Shown: positions 53,184 to 62,238 of the stretch, piece by piece
Numbering within the stretch: position 1 is the stretch's first letter
Layout: each line of letters starts with the position of its first letter
DNA from: Magnetospirillum sp902729445
Lineage (GTDB): Bacteria > Pseudomonadota > Alphaproteobacteria > Rhodospirillales > Magnetospirillaceae
DNA: 64,000 bases
Direction of reading: 5' to 3'
Assembly (NCBI RefSeq): GCF_902729445.1
Contig: NZ_CACVCE010000001.1
Coordinates: forward strand, 124,001-188,000
Position numbers and translations under genes: made by a program
Notes under the pieces: generated by a model
What the model saw: only the letters and a program-made list of their open reading frames with translations
Databases searched by the model: none
What the model was told of the DNA's origin: nothing

Positions 53184-55045
53184 CCGTGGACCGCCCGTTG
53201 AACATCCTGGTGATCGAGGATTCGGCGGCAGATTTCATGCTGGTCGAGCGTCATCTGCGCCGGGCCAGCCTGGATGCCAGGTGTCGGCGGGTGGACACTT
53301 TGGCCGATTTGACCGCGGCCCTGGACGAGTCCGAATGGGACGTGGTCTTGAGCGACTATTCCATGCCGGCCATGTCGTTCGGGCAGACGCTGGAACTTCT
53401 GCGCGGTTGCCGGCCTGATCTGCCGTTGATCCTGATCTCCGGCGGCCTGGGCGAGGAAGAGGCGGCCGAGTGGCTGAAGCGGGGCGCCTGGGACTTCGTC
53501 CTCAAGGGCGGACTGGCCCGGCTGGTGCCGGCCATCGAGCGCGCCATGCGCGACGCCGCCGAGCATCGGGCGGTCCGCGAGGCGGAACAGGCGGTGCGTG
53601 ACGGCGCCTTCCGGATGCGGCAATTGATCGCCGGCCTGCCCCATCCGGTGTGGACCTGCGACCCCGACGGCGCCTGCGACTTCTTAAGCGAGCGCTGGGT
53701 GGCCTATACCGGCATTCCCGCCGACATCCAACTGGGATATGGCTGGTTGGAAAGCGTGCATCCCGACGACCAAGCCGGCTTGATGAGTGCCTGGAATGCG
53801 GCGGTGGCGGCGGGCAGCGATTTCGCCGTCGAGTTTCGCCTGCGCCGGCATGACGGCGCCTATCGCTGGTTCGACACCAGGGCGGTGCCCTTGCGCACCG
53901 AGGACGGCCGGATCGAGAAGTGGTTCGGCTCGAGTTCCGACATCCACGAGACCCGCGAAGGGCGCGAGGCCCTGCGGGTCAGCGAGGCGCGGCTGTCGGC
54001 CATCTTCCATATCAGCCCGGCAGCGATCGCGGTCAGCCGGGCTGCCGACGGCCTGTTCTTCGAAGCCAACGAAACCTTCCTTTCGACCTTCGGCTACCAA
54101 CGCGCGGAATTGATCGGGCACACGGCGATCGAGATCGGGATGTGGCAAAACCTGGCCGTGCGCAAGGCGGCGGTGTCGGCCCTGAGAAGCGGCAAGCCGG
54201 TCATCAATCGCGAGATCCGCCTGGTCCGCAAGGGGGGCGCGGTCGGCGAGTTCCTGTATTCCGCCGCCTTGACCGAATTGAACGGCGAGGAATGCATCTT
54301 GTCGGTGATGCAAGACGTCACCGATTACAACGCCACCAAGCACCACGAGGAAGAATTGCGCCAGTCCAACGCCGAGTTGGAGCAATTCGCCTATGTCGCC
54401 AGCCATGATCTGCGCGAGCCGTTGCGGATGATCTCGAGCTATCTCAACCTGCTGAAACGGCGCCTGGGGGCGTCGCTGGACGCGACCGGGCAGGAATTCA
54501 TCGGCTACGCGGTCGATGGCGCCACCCGGATGGATGCCTTGATCCGCGATCTGCTGGAATATTCCCGGGTCGGCCGCGACGCCGTGCATGAGACCGTGTC
54601 CCTGGCGACCGTCCTGGAAGAGGTGCGCCTGATCCTGGGGCCGACCTTGATCGAGGTCGGTGCCGACCTGACGATCGCCGAGGACCTGCCCTCGGTCATC
54701 GGCTATCATCGCGACATCGTGCGCCTGTTCCAGAACCTGATCGGCAATGCCGTCAAGTACCGCCATCCCGACCGCGCTGCGGTCATCTCGGTGGGGTGGA
54801 AGGATGATGGCTCGTCCCACTGGGTCGCCTTCGTCCAAGACAACGGCACCGGGATCGAGGCCCGCGATTTTGAACGGGTCTTCGGCATCTTCCAGCGGCT
54901 GGTCCCCCGCGAGCAGTGCGAGGGAACCGGCATCGGCCTGGCGGTCTGCCACAAGATCGTCGAACAGCACCATGGCCGCATCTGGATCGAATCGGTGCCC
55001 GGCAAGGGCAGTACCTTCTTCGTGTCCCTGCCCAAGGCAGCGTGA
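53180..55045 (+). CDS. Soluble hybrid kinase: REC-PAS-PAS-HisKA-HATPase
   Basis: A 621-residue cytosolic protein. Receiver domain first (Asp59 in LSDYSMPAMS), then PAS/PAC (about 145-270, HPDDQAGLMSAWN and a PAC end FGSSSDIHETREGRE), a second PAS (about 275-395), HisKA with His409 in YVASHDLREPLRMI and HATPase with VQDNGTGIEARDF and EGTGIGLAVCHKIV. The GTG at 53180 overlaps the response-regulator stop (GTGA), with CGAGG upstream. A receiver at the N-terminus suggests that the upstream regulator or kinase feeds it. No terminator is visible after it. Confidence 0.88.
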   Translation: MTVDRPLNILVIEDSAADFMLVERHLRRASLDARCRRVDTLADLTAALDESEWDVVLSDYSMPAMSFGQTLELLRGCRPDLPLILISGGLGEEEAAEWLKRGAWDFVLKGGLARLVPAIERAMRDAAEHRAVREAEQAVRDGAFRMRQLIAGLPHPVWTCDPDGACDFLSERWVAYTGIPADIQLGYGWLESVHPDDQAGLMSAWNAAVAAGSDFAVEFRLRRHDGAYRWFDTRAVPLRTEDGRIEKWFGSSSDIHETREGREALRVSEARLSAIFHISPAAIAVSRAADGLFFEANETFLSTFGYQRAELIGHTAIEIGMWQNLAVRKAAVSALRSGKPVINREIRLVRKGGAVGEFLYSAALTELNGEECILSVMQDVTDYNATKHHEEELRQSNAELEQFAYVASHDLREPLRMISSYLNLLKRRLGASLDATGQEFIGYAVDGATRMDALIRDLLEYSRVGRDAVHETVSLATVLEEVRLILGPTLIEVGADLTIAEDLPSVIGYHRDIVRLFQNLIGNAVKYRHPDRAAVISVGWKDDGSSHWVAFVQDNGTGIEARDFERVFGIFQRLVPREQCEGTGIGLAVCHKIVEQHHGRIWIESVPGKGSTFFVSLPKAA

Positions 55046-55319
55046 CTGTCGTCGATCGCATGTGGTCGGCGCCATTCTTGTTTGTGGGTTCGATAATCCT
55101 CCTGATGGTGCGATGCAATATTGCCTCCGCGATTGTTTAGTAGTCAGCTGCCTATTCGAAAGAATATAGGTATTCATACTTATACGGTGACGCGCTAATT
55201 GTTTGATATTGATCGAATACCGTCTTTATTTTACTGTAATTGACTAATGTCACGGACGCGATTGCGGAAAACGGTGGCGGGGCGCCGAACAGGGCGGGCA
55301 GACGGATTAGGGGGACTTC
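55046..55319. other. Relatively AT-rich spacer before the cytochrome gene
   Basis: 274 bp with clearly lower GC between 55100 and 55250. No hairpin ending the signalling operon was found. It probably carries the promoter of the cytochrome/PQQ pair; no specific element recognised. Confidence 0.4.
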
Positions 55320-56186
55320 ATGAATTTCGCGATGGTTATTCGCGGCGCCGCGATCGGGGCCGTGACCTTGCTGGCTGTCGGCGTCGAGGAGGCCGGGGCC
55401 ACAGACCGCAAGGCCAGCCTGACCCGCCAGATGGTCGAGGACATCAAAGCCGGCAAGATGGAGCTGGAAGGCGACCATGCCGCCGTCAACGAACTGATCA
55501 TCAAACGCAACATCCCGATCACCTATAGTTACATCGCGGTGCTGATGCGTACGCCCAATGCCTTTGGCGAAGGGCCGGCCTGCGTGGTGTGCCATGGGTC
55601 CGGCGATCCGTCGGTGTCCTATCGCGGCCTGGACCTGTCGACCTGCGAGGGCATCAACAAGGGCTCGACCGAACCGCCGGCCCGTAAGCTGTTCACTCCC
55701 GGCAAGGGCGCCAAGAAGGAATTGCTGGGACGCATGCTGCGCAACAACCGCATGCCGCTGGGTGTTCGCTTCAACGTCCCGACCGACAGTCCGCCGATCC
55801 TGTCCATCCGCCAATGGATCGCCGACGGCGCCAAGGATGACGCCCACTTCAAGAAGGACATCCTGCCGCTGTTCGCCACCGCCAACACCTTCGCGGCCAA
55901 CACTCCGGCCTGCACCGAGTGCCATATGTCCAACCAGGAGCCGCCCAGCTTCCACGAACTGGACCTGTCCAGCTACAAGGGCATCATGCTGGGCGCCGAT
56001 TCGGTGGCCAAGGGCGTGGCCAACGCCACCAAGGTCGTGATCCCCGGCAAGCCCGACGAAAGCGGCCTGATGCAGCATCTGGTGGAAAACCGCATGCCGC
56101 CCGGTATCGAGCCGTCGTCGGATCGCGACCATCCCAACACCCAATTGCTGCTGCGCTGGATCGAGCAGGGGGCCAGGTGCGACTGA
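55320..56186 (+). CDS. Exported di-heme cytochrome c-type protein
   Basis: A 288-residue periplasmic protein with a signal peptide (1-27) and two CxxCH heme sites, CVVCH (88-92) and CTECH (198-202). The parts around them are duplicated in outline: LDLSTCEGINKGSTEPP and LDLSSYKGIMLGADSV, each followed by GKxxxxLLxRMLRNNRMP or GLMQHLVENRMPP. Each duplicated unit also has a C-terminal IRQWIADGA / LRWIEQGA. Suitable as an electron-transfer partner. It overlaps the PQQ-like gene, so the pair probably acts together. Related duplicated c-type domains occur in DUF-type planctomycetal cytochromes; here the exact family is not certain. Confidence 0.82.
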   Translation: MNFAMVIRGAAIGAVTLLAVGVEEAGATDRKASLTRQMVEDIKAGKMELEGDHAAVNELIIKRNIPITYSYIAVLMRTPNAFGEGPACVVCHGSGDPSVSYRGLDLSTCEGINKGSTEPPARKLFTPGKGAKKELLGRMLRNNRMPLGVRFNVPTDSPPILSIRQWIADGAKDDAHFKKDILPLFATANTFAANTPACTECHMSNQEPPSFHELDLSSYKGIMLGADSVAKGVANATKVVIPGKPDESGLMQHLVENRMPPGIEPSSDRDHPNTQLLLRWIEQGARCD

Positions 56187-57250
56187 ATCTGGGGCGCCGC
56201 CGGTTCCTGGCCGGCGGCTTAGCCCTTTGGGCCGGCGCGGCGAAGGCGTCGATGCCGCGCGGGTCGCTGGCCTGGACGGTCGATACCGGCAACAAGGTGT
56301 TGACGCCGGCGGCCCGGGACGGCGACCGGTTGGCTTTTGCCGGCGAGGCCCGGGTCGGGCTGGTCGAAGGCCGCACCGGCCGGCTGCTGTGGGGGCGGGA
56401 CCTGACCGACGGCGATGCGGCCCGTTTCCGTCCGCGTCTGGCCGATGGTGTGATGCTGACCGGCGCCGCCGGGGCCTTCAAGGCCTGGGGGGGCGAGGAT
56501 GGCCGGCCGCTGTGGCGGGCCGAGGCCGAGCGGGCCTTTGGCGCCCCGCTCATATATAAAGGAACGGTGCTGGCTGGCGACGGTCACCGGCTGGTCGCCC
56601 GCGATCTGACCAGCGGCGCCGTTCGCTGGCATTTCGATACCCATCTCGACACCGACATCCATTACGCCCCCGCCGCCGCCGCCGGCACGGTGTTCGTGTG
56701 CGGCGGCGATGGTGTGCTGAACGCGGTGGACCTGGCCAGCGGCCGCTTGCTGTGGCGGATCGATCGCGCCAAGGAATGGCAGTATCTGCGGCAATTGCAC
56801 ATCTGGAACGACATCCTGGTGGCCGGCGCCTATCAAGAGAAGCTGCACGGATTGGACATCGCCACCGGGGCCGAGCGCTGGAGCTTCTATGCCGGCAATT
56901 TCATCAATTCCCATCTGGTCGCCGACGGTTCGGCCTATTTGTGGTCGCCGACCGGCTGGCTGTATGCCGTCGATGCCGCGAACGGCGCCGTGCGCTGGCG
57001 CCATCGCACCACCGATTACGGCAAGGCCGCCGGCAATTGGGCGCCGCTGATGGCCGAACTGGTGGTGCAAGGCGACGATCTGTTCGCCCTGGACATGGCC
57101 GATGTCCTGCATGTGCTGGATATCGCCTCGGGTCGCGAGCGACTCCGCGTGGCGGTCGGAGAAAAGCTGCGCCCGTTCGTCGTGCCTCTGGGCCAGGGCC
57201 TGGCGGCCTTCGGCACCCAGGACGGCCGTCTGCTCGGAGTGACGATTTAG
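56177..57250 (+). CDS. Tat-exported PQQ-like beta-propeller protein
   Basis: A 357-residue beta-propeller with a Tat signal (RRRFLAGGLALWAGAAKA, residues 7-24). Repeats of the type AVDLASGRLLWRID, GLDIATGAERWSF, AVDAANGAVRWRH and VLDIASGRERLRV mark PQQ-type blades. There is no clear PQQ-dehydrogenase Cys-Cys or Asp/Glu active-site pair, so it may be a structural propeller rather than a quinoprotein enzyme. The GTG at 56177 overlaps the cytochrome gene by 10 bp and has an AGGGGG site upstream. It may pair with the cytochrome as a periplasmic redox complex. Confidence 0.75.
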   Translation: MRLNLGRRRFLAGGLALWAGAAKASMPRGSLAWTVDTGNKVLTPAARDGDRLAFAGEARVGLVEGRTGRLLWGRDLTDGDAARFRPRLADGVMLTGAAGAFKAWGGEDGRPLWRAEAERAFGAPLIYKGTVLAGDGHRLVARDLTSGAVRWHFDTHLDTDIHYAPAAAAGTVFVCGGDGVLNAVDLASGRLLWRIDRAKEWQYLRQLHIWNDILVAGAYQEKLHGLDIATGAERWSFYAGNFINSHLVADGSAYLWSPTGWLYAVDAANGAVRWRHRTTDYGKAAGNWAPLMAELVVQGDDLFALDMADVLHVLDIASGRERLRVAVGEKLRPFVVPLGQGLAAFGTQDGRLLGVTI

Positions 57251-57608
57251 TCGCTCTCCTGCCCGTTTCCGGGTAGGGCCAGCCGCCCCATCCGGGGCAA
57301 GCGCTCCTTGCGCGAATGTGGCAAATTTACGTGTCAATAGCCATGTCGGCTTGACAGTCCAGGGGGGCTGGATTACACCACGCCTACCCGCGCGGGTGGT
57401 CGGTTCCTGACCCGACATCCGCGTGGGATGGCTTGTGCTTGTTTGTTGGAGGGCTGTTCCCCGTCATCCTGCCATGCGGTGTCATCCGCCGAACCCGGGC
57501 CCTTCCGATCCTGTCAGATCAGCAATCGGTCCCCGTTTTCGTCCGGAACGCCTCTATGATGGCGCGGGGGATTGTCTTCGGGTCGCACCCAATTGAAGGG
57601 CAGGGACG
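57251..57608. other. Upstream region of the nuo operon
   Basis: A 358-bp region with no credible gene. TTGACA at 57351-57356 followed after 16 bp by TTACAC (57373-57378) is a good sigma-70-like promoter for the nuo genes and would give a leader of about 225 nt. A CCCGCGCGGG palindrome lies near 57388-57397. Confidence 0.5.
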
Positions 57609-57974
57609 ATGGACGCTTGGCTGCTCGAATATCTGCCGATCCTGATTTTCCTGGGGATCGCCATTGCCGTATCCGTGATCGCCATCGCGGCGTCGTGGCT
57701 GGCCGGCAAGCAACGGCCCGATCCGGAAAAGAACGCCGCTTACGAATGCGGCTTCGACGCCTTCGGCGACGCCCGCTCGAAGTTCGAGGTGCGTTTCTAC
57801 CTGGTGGCCATCCTTTTCATCATCTTCGATCTGGAAGTGGCGTTCCTGTTCCCGTGGGCGGTGACCCTGGGCAAGATCGGCCTGTTCGGCTTCTGGTCGA
57901 TGATGGTGTTCCTGGGCGTGCTGACCATCGGCTTCATCTATGAATGGCGAAAGGGAGCCCTGGAATGGGAGTGA
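57609..57974 (+). CDS. nuoA: NADH-quinone oxidoreductase subunit A
   Basis: A 121-residue membrane subunit of respiratory complex I with three transmembrane helices. Conserved ECGFDAFGDARSKFEVRFYLVAI and FDLEVAFLFPWA are present. First gene of the nuo cluster; GGGCAGG-type ribosome-binding site. It overlaps nuoB by 10 bp. Confidence 0.96.
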   Translation: MDAWLLEYLPILIFLGIAIAVSVIAIAASWLAGKQRPDPEKNAAYECGFDAFGDARSKFEVRFYLVAILFIIFDLEVAFLFPWAVTLGKIGLFGFWSMMVFLGVLTIGFIYEWRKGALEWE

Positions 57975-58525
57975 GCAATTCCTCGCTGGTGACGCCCGCC
58001 CACGCAGGCCCGCTGGCCCCCGGCGCGGCGCAGGACCAGCTGATGAAGCTGGTGGCCGACGAAATCCAGGACAAGGGCTTCGTCGTCGCCAATCTCGACA
58101 AGCTGGTCAATTACGTCCGCACCGGTTCCTTGTGGCCGATGACCTTCGGTCTGGCCTGCTGCGCCGTGGAAATGATCCATGCCGGCTGCTCGCGCTATGA
58201 CCTGGACCGCTTCGGCATCGTCTTCCGTCCCAGCCCGCGTCAGTCCGACGTGATGATCGTCGCCGGCACCCTGACCAACAAGATGGCTCCGGCGTTGCGC
58301 CGCGTCTACGACCAGATGGCCGAGCCGCGCTGGGTGATCTCGATGGGCTCGTGCGCCAATGGCGGCGGCTATTATCACTATTCCTACTCGGTGGTGCGCG
58401 GTTGCGACCGCGTGGTTCCGGTGGACGTCTATGTCCCCGGTTGCCCGCCGACCGCCGAGGCGCTTCTGTACGGCATCATGCAGCTGCAGAAGAAGATCCG
58501 CCGTACCGGCACCATCCTGCGCTAG
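57965..58525 (+). CDS. nuoB: NADH-quinone oxidoreductase subunit B
   Basis: A 186-residue peripheral-arm subunit that carries the terminal 4Fe-4S cluster N2. The cluster ligands are in GLACCAVEMI, SMGSCANGGGYY and VPGCPPTAEALLYG. The ATG at 57965 lies within the nuoA end and gives MGVSNSSLV. The N-terminal 25 residues are longer than in Escherichia coli but usual in alphaproteobacteria. Confidence 0.97.
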   Translation: MGVSNSSLVTPAHAGPLAPGAAQDQLMKLVADEIQDKGFVVANLDKLVNYVRTGSLWPMTFGLACCAVEMIHAGCSRYDLDRFGIVFRPSPRQSDVMIVAGTLTNKMAPALRRVYDQMAEPRWVISMGSCANGGGYYHYSYSVVRGCDRVVPVDVYVPGCPPTAEALLYGIMQLQKKIRRTGTILR

Positions 58526-58549
58526 CCACCTTTGGGACGGTCACAAACC

Positions 58550-59158
58550 ATGACGCAAGTGCTGAAGGATCTGGGCGACTACATCGCCGCCGCCCTGCCC
58601 AACGACGTCCTGTCCGCCGAGGTGAACCGCGTCGGCGAATTGACGGTCAACGTCCGTGCCGCCTCGGTGGCCCGCGTGCTGACTTTCCTGCGTGACGATT
58701 CCGGCTGCCTGTTCAAGCAGCTGGTCGATGTCTGCGGGGTCGATTACCCCGAGCGCGAGGAACGCTTCGACGTGGTCTATCACCTGCTGTCGCTGAAGCA
58801 TAACCAGCGCGTGCGGGTGAAGGCCCGGACCGACGAAGAGACTCCGGTCCCGTCGGTGGTCGGCGTGTTCAGTTCGGCCGGCTGGTTCGAGCGCGAGACC
58901 TGGGACATGTACGGCATCATCTTCGCCGACCATCCCGACCTGCGCCGCATCCTGACCGATTACGGCTTCGAAGGCCATCCGCTCCGGAAGGACTTCCCGC
59001 TGACCGGCACTGTCGAGATCCGCTACGACGAAGAGCAGAAGCGCTGCGTCTACGAGCCGGTCAAGCTGGTCCAGGATTTCCGCAGCTTCGATTTCCTGTC
59101 GCCATGGGAAGGCCAAGGGCCGCTTCCGGGCGACGAAAAGGCGGAAGGGAGCCGCTGA
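58550..59158 (+). CDS. nuoC: NADH-quinone oxidoreductase subunit C
   Basis: A 202-residue subunit of the quinone-reducing module, with LVDVCGVDYPEREERFDVVYHLLS and the family signature WDMYGIIFADHPDLRRILTDYGFEGHPLRKDFP in one run around residues 122-154. Separate from nuoD, unlike the fused nuoCD of enterobacteria. The ATG at 58550 is 24 bp after nuoB; nuoD starts 1 bp after its stop. Confidence 0.97.
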   Translation: MTQVLKDLGDYIAAALPNDVLSAEVNRVGELTVNVRAASVARVLTFLRDDSGCLFKQLVDVCGVDYPEREERFDVVYHLLSLKHNQRVRVKARTDEETPVPSVVGVFSSAGWFERETWDMYGIIFADHPDLRRILTDYGFEGHPLRKDFPLTGTVEIRYDEEQKRCVYEPVKLVQDFRSFDFLSPWEGQGPLPGDEKAEGSR

Positions 59159-59159
59159 C

Positions 59160-60338
59160 ATGGCTGAAGCCGAGATCAAGAGCTACAACATCAATTTCGG
59201 TCCTCAGCACCCGGCCGCCCACGGCGTGCTGCGTCTGATCCTCGAGATGTCGGGCGAAATCGTCGATCGCGCCGATCCGCATATCGGCCTGCTGCATCGC
59301 GGCACCGAGAAGCTGATCGAACACAAGATCTACCAGCAATCGATCCCCTATTTCGACCGCCTGGACTATGTCGGCACCATGAACCAGGAGCACGCCTTCG
59401 TGCTCGCGGTGGAAAACCTGCTGGGCGTCGATATCCCGTTGCGCGCCAAGTACATCCGCACGCTTTACTGCGAGATCGGCCGCATCCTCAACCACATCTT
59501 GAACGTCTGCTCGTTCGTCTTCGACGTCGGCGGCATGACGCCGATGCTGTGGGGCTTCGAGGAGCGCGAAAAGCTGATGGAGTTCTACGAGCGCGCCTGC
59601 GGTGCTCGTCTGCACGCCAACTACTTCCGCATCGGCGGCGTCGCCATGGACCTGCCGCCGGGCCTGTTGGAAGACATCGATGCCTGGTGCGACCAGTTCC
59701 CCAAGGTGATCGACGATATCGAGACCCTGGTCACCGAGAACCGCATCTTCAAGCAGCGCACCGTCGATATCGGCACGGTCAGCGCCGAGCAGGCGCTGGA
59801 TTGGGGCTTCACCGGCCCGAACCTGCGGGCTTCCGGCATCGCCTGGGATCTGCGCAAGAGCCAGCCCTACGAAGTCTATGACCGCATGGATTTCGACATC
59901 CCCGTCGGCAAGGCCGGCGATTGCTATGACCGCTACCTGATCCGCGTCATCGAGATGCGCGAATCGGTCAAGATCATGAAGCAGTGCATCCGCGAGATGC
60001 CGGCCGGTCTGGTCCGGGTCGATGACCGCAAGGTCAGCCCGCCGCCCAGGGCCGAGATGAAGCGGTCGATGGAAGCCCTGATCCATCACTTCAAGCTGTT
60101 CACCGAGGGCGTGCGCGTGCCGGCCGGCGAGACCTACACCGCCGTCGAGGCGCCCAAGGGCGAGTTCGCCGTCTATATCGTCGCCGACGGCACCAACAAG
60201 CCCTATCGCTGCAAGATCCGTCCGCCGGGATACGTCCACCTGCAGGCCCTCGACATGATGTCCAAGGGACACATGATGGCCGACGTGGTCGCCAATATCG
60301 GCTCCATCGACATCGTTTTCGGCGAGATCGACCGATGA
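59160..60338 (+). CDS. nuoD: NADH-quinone oxidoreductase subunit D
   Basis: A 392-residue subunit that with NuoB forms the quinone-binding site. Typical are NFGPQHPAAHGVLRL near the start (His residues of the quinone site), HIGLLHRGTEKLIEHK and the C-terminal GYVHLQALDMMSKGHMMADVVANIGSIDIVFGE region. Its stop overlaps the nuoE start. Confidence 0.97.
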   Translation: MAEAEIKSYNINFGPQHPAAHGVLRLILEMSGEIVDRADPHIGLLHRGTEKLIEHKIYQQSIPYFDRLDYVGTMNQEHAFVLAVENLLGVDIPLRAKYIRTLYCEIGRILNHILNVCSFVFDVGGMTPMLWGFEEREKLMEFYERACGARLHANYFRIGGVAMDLPPGLLEDIDAWCDQFPKVIDDIETLVTENRIFKQRTVDIGTVSAEQALDWGFTGPNLRASGIAWDLRKSQPYEVYDRMDFDIPVGKAGDCYDRYLIRVIEMRESVKIMKQCIREMPAGLVRVDDRKVSPPPRAEMKRSMEALIHHFKLFTEGVRVPAGETYTAVEAPKGEFAVYIVADGTNKPYRCKIRPPGYVHLQALDMMSKGHMMADVVANIGSIDIVFGEIDR

Positions 60339-60940
60339 GCAACGAAACCGAAATGACCAGCTTCGCCTTCACCCCCGAGAACCTGGAACTGGCGAAGAAG
60401 ATCATCGCCAAGTATCCGGCCGGGCGTCAGCAATCGGCGGTGATGCCGCTGTTGGACCTGGCCCAGCGCCAGGTCGGCTGGACCTCCATCGCGGTGATCG
60501 AGGCGATCGCCGAGATGCTGGAGATGGCCCCGATCCGGGTGCAGGAAGTGGTGACCTTCTACACCATGTACAACCAGCGCCCGGTCGGTAAGTTCCACGT
60601 CCAGGTGTGCACCAACATCTGCTGCCTGCTGCGTGGGTCCGACGGTGTCGGCGCCACCGCCCAGGAGGTGCTGGGCGTCCAGTGGGGCGAGACCACGGCC
60701 GACGGGATGTTCACCCTGTCCGAGGTCGAGTGCCTGGGTGCCTGCGTCAACGCCCCGATGATGCAGGTCAACGACGATTATTACGAGGACCTGACGCCGG
60801 ACACCACCAAGGCGGTGCTTGACGCGCTGAAGCGCGGCGAGACCCCGAAGGTGGGTCCGCAGAACGGCCGGCAGTTCTCGGCCCCCGAGGGTGGCCCGAC
60901 CACCTTGACCGAACTCACCTTCGGAACGGAGAAGGCGTGA
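60335..60940 (+). CDS. nuoE: NADH-quinone oxidoreductase subunit E
   Basis: A 201-residue subunit with the 2Fe-2S cluster N1a. Ligands are two Cys in VCTNICCLLRG and two in VECLGACVNAP, spaced as in the family. The thioredoxin-like fold is preceded by a helical N-terminal part. The ATG overlaps nuoD by 4 bp, and its TGA shares a base with the nuoF ATG. Confidence 0.96.
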   Translation: MSNETEMTSFAFTPENLELAKKIIAKYPAGRQQSAVMPLLDLAQRQVGWTSIAVIEAIAEMLEMAPIRVQEVVTFYTMYNQRPVGKFHVQVCTNICCLLRGSDGVGATAQEVLGVQWGETTADGMFTLSEVECLGACVNAPMMQVNDDYYEDLTPDTTKAVLDALKRGETPKVGPQNGRQFSAPEGGPTTLTELTFGTEKA

Positions 60941-62217
60941 TGCTGCGCGATCAAGACCGTATCTTCACCAATCTCTACGGCATCCACGACTGGGGCCTGA
61001 AGGGCGCCCAGGCTCGCGGCGACTGGGACGGCACCAAGGCCATCCTGGAAAAGGGCCGCGACGCCATCATCGAGGAAGTCAAGAATTCCGGCCTGCGCGG
61101 CCGTGGCGGCGCCGGCTTCTCGACCGGCATGAAGTGGTCCTTCATGCCCAAGACCGAAGGGGCTCGTCCGCACTTCCTGGTCATCAACGCCGACGAGGGC
61201 GAGCCGGGCACCTGCAAGGACCGCGAGATCATGCGCTTCGACCCGCACAAGCTGGTCGAGGGCGCGCTGATCGCCGCCTTCGCGGTCGGCGCGCACGCCG
61301 CCTACATCTATATCCGCGGCGAGTTCATCCTTGAGGCCAAGCACCTGCAGGCCGCCATCGACCAGGCCTATGAAGCCGGGCTGATCGGCAAGAATGCCTG
61401 CGGTTCGGGCTTCGATTTCGATTGCTACGTCCATCGCGGCGCCGGCGCCTATGTCTGCGGCGAGGAATCGGCGCTGATCGAAAGCTTGGAAGGCAAGAAG
61501 GGCCAGCCCCGCCTGAAGCCGCCGTTCCCGGCCGGCGTCGGTCTGTATGGCTGCCCGACCACGGTCAACAACGTCGAATCCATCGCGGTGGTGCCGACCA
61601 TCATGCGCCGGTCAGCGGCGTGGTTCGCTGGAATCGGCCGGCCGAAGAATTCCGGCACCAAGCTTTTCTGCATCTCGGGGCACGTCAACAAGCCGTGCAA
61701 CGTCGAAGAAGAGATGGGCATCCCCTTCCGCGAGCTGGTCGACAAGCATTGCGGCGGCATCCGCGGCGGCTGGGACAATCTGCTGGCGGTGATCCCCGGC
61801 GGTTCCTCGACGCCTGCGCTGACCAAGGACATCTGCGAGACCGTCCTGATGGATTTCGACGGCCTGCGAGAGGCTGGTTCGGGCCTGGGCACGGCGGCGG
61901 TCATCGTCATGGACAAGTCCACCGACATCGTGCGGGCCATCACCCGGCTGTCGCGCTTCTACAAGCACGAAAGCTGCGGCCAGTGCACGCCGTGCCGCGA
62001 AGGCACCGGCTGGATGTGGCGCATGATGGAGCGCATCAACAAGGGCGAGGCCGCCCTGGAAGAAATCGACATGCTGCAGGAAATCACCAAGCAGGTCGAA
62101 GGCCACACCATCTGCGCCCTGGGCGACGCGGCCGCTTGGCCGATCCAGGGCCTGATCCGTCACTTCCGTCCCCTGATCGAAGCCAAGATCAAGGGCCGGG
62201 CTTCCAGCGCGGCTTAA
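60940..62217 (+). CDS. nuoF: NADH-quinone oxidoreductase subunit F
   Basis: The 425-residue NADH- and FMN-binding subunit. GRGGAGFSTGMKWSFMP is the NADH/FMN glycine-rich loop, NADEGEPGTCKDREIM the FMN region, and ESCGQCTPCREGTGWM with a later HTICALGDAAAWP the 4Fe-4S cluster N3. An ATG at 60940 is preferred over a GTG at 60937. Twenty-one bases separate it from nuoG. Confidence 0.97.
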   Translation: MLRDQDRIFTNLYGIHDWGLKGAQARGDWDGTKAILEKGRDAIIEEVKNSGLRGRGGAGFSTGMKWSFMPKTEGARPHFLVINADEGEPGTCKDREIMRFDPHKLVEGALIAAFAVGAHAAYIYIRGEFILEAKHLQAAIDQAYEAGLIGKNACGSGFDFDCYVHRGAGAYVCGEESALIESLEGKKGQPRLKPPFPAGVGLYGCPTTVNNVESIAVVPTIMRRSAAWFAGIGRPKNSGTKLFCISGHVNKPCNVEEEMGIPFRELVDKHCGGIRGGWDNLLAVIPGGSSTPALTKDICETVLMDFDGLREAGSGLGTAAVIVMDKSTDIVRAITRLSRFYKHESCGQCTPCREGTGWMWRMMERINKGEAALEEIDMLQEITKQVEGHTICALGDAAAWPIQGLIRHFRPLIEAKIKGRASSAA

Positions 62218-62238
62218 GGCTGTAAGGACCGATAGACC

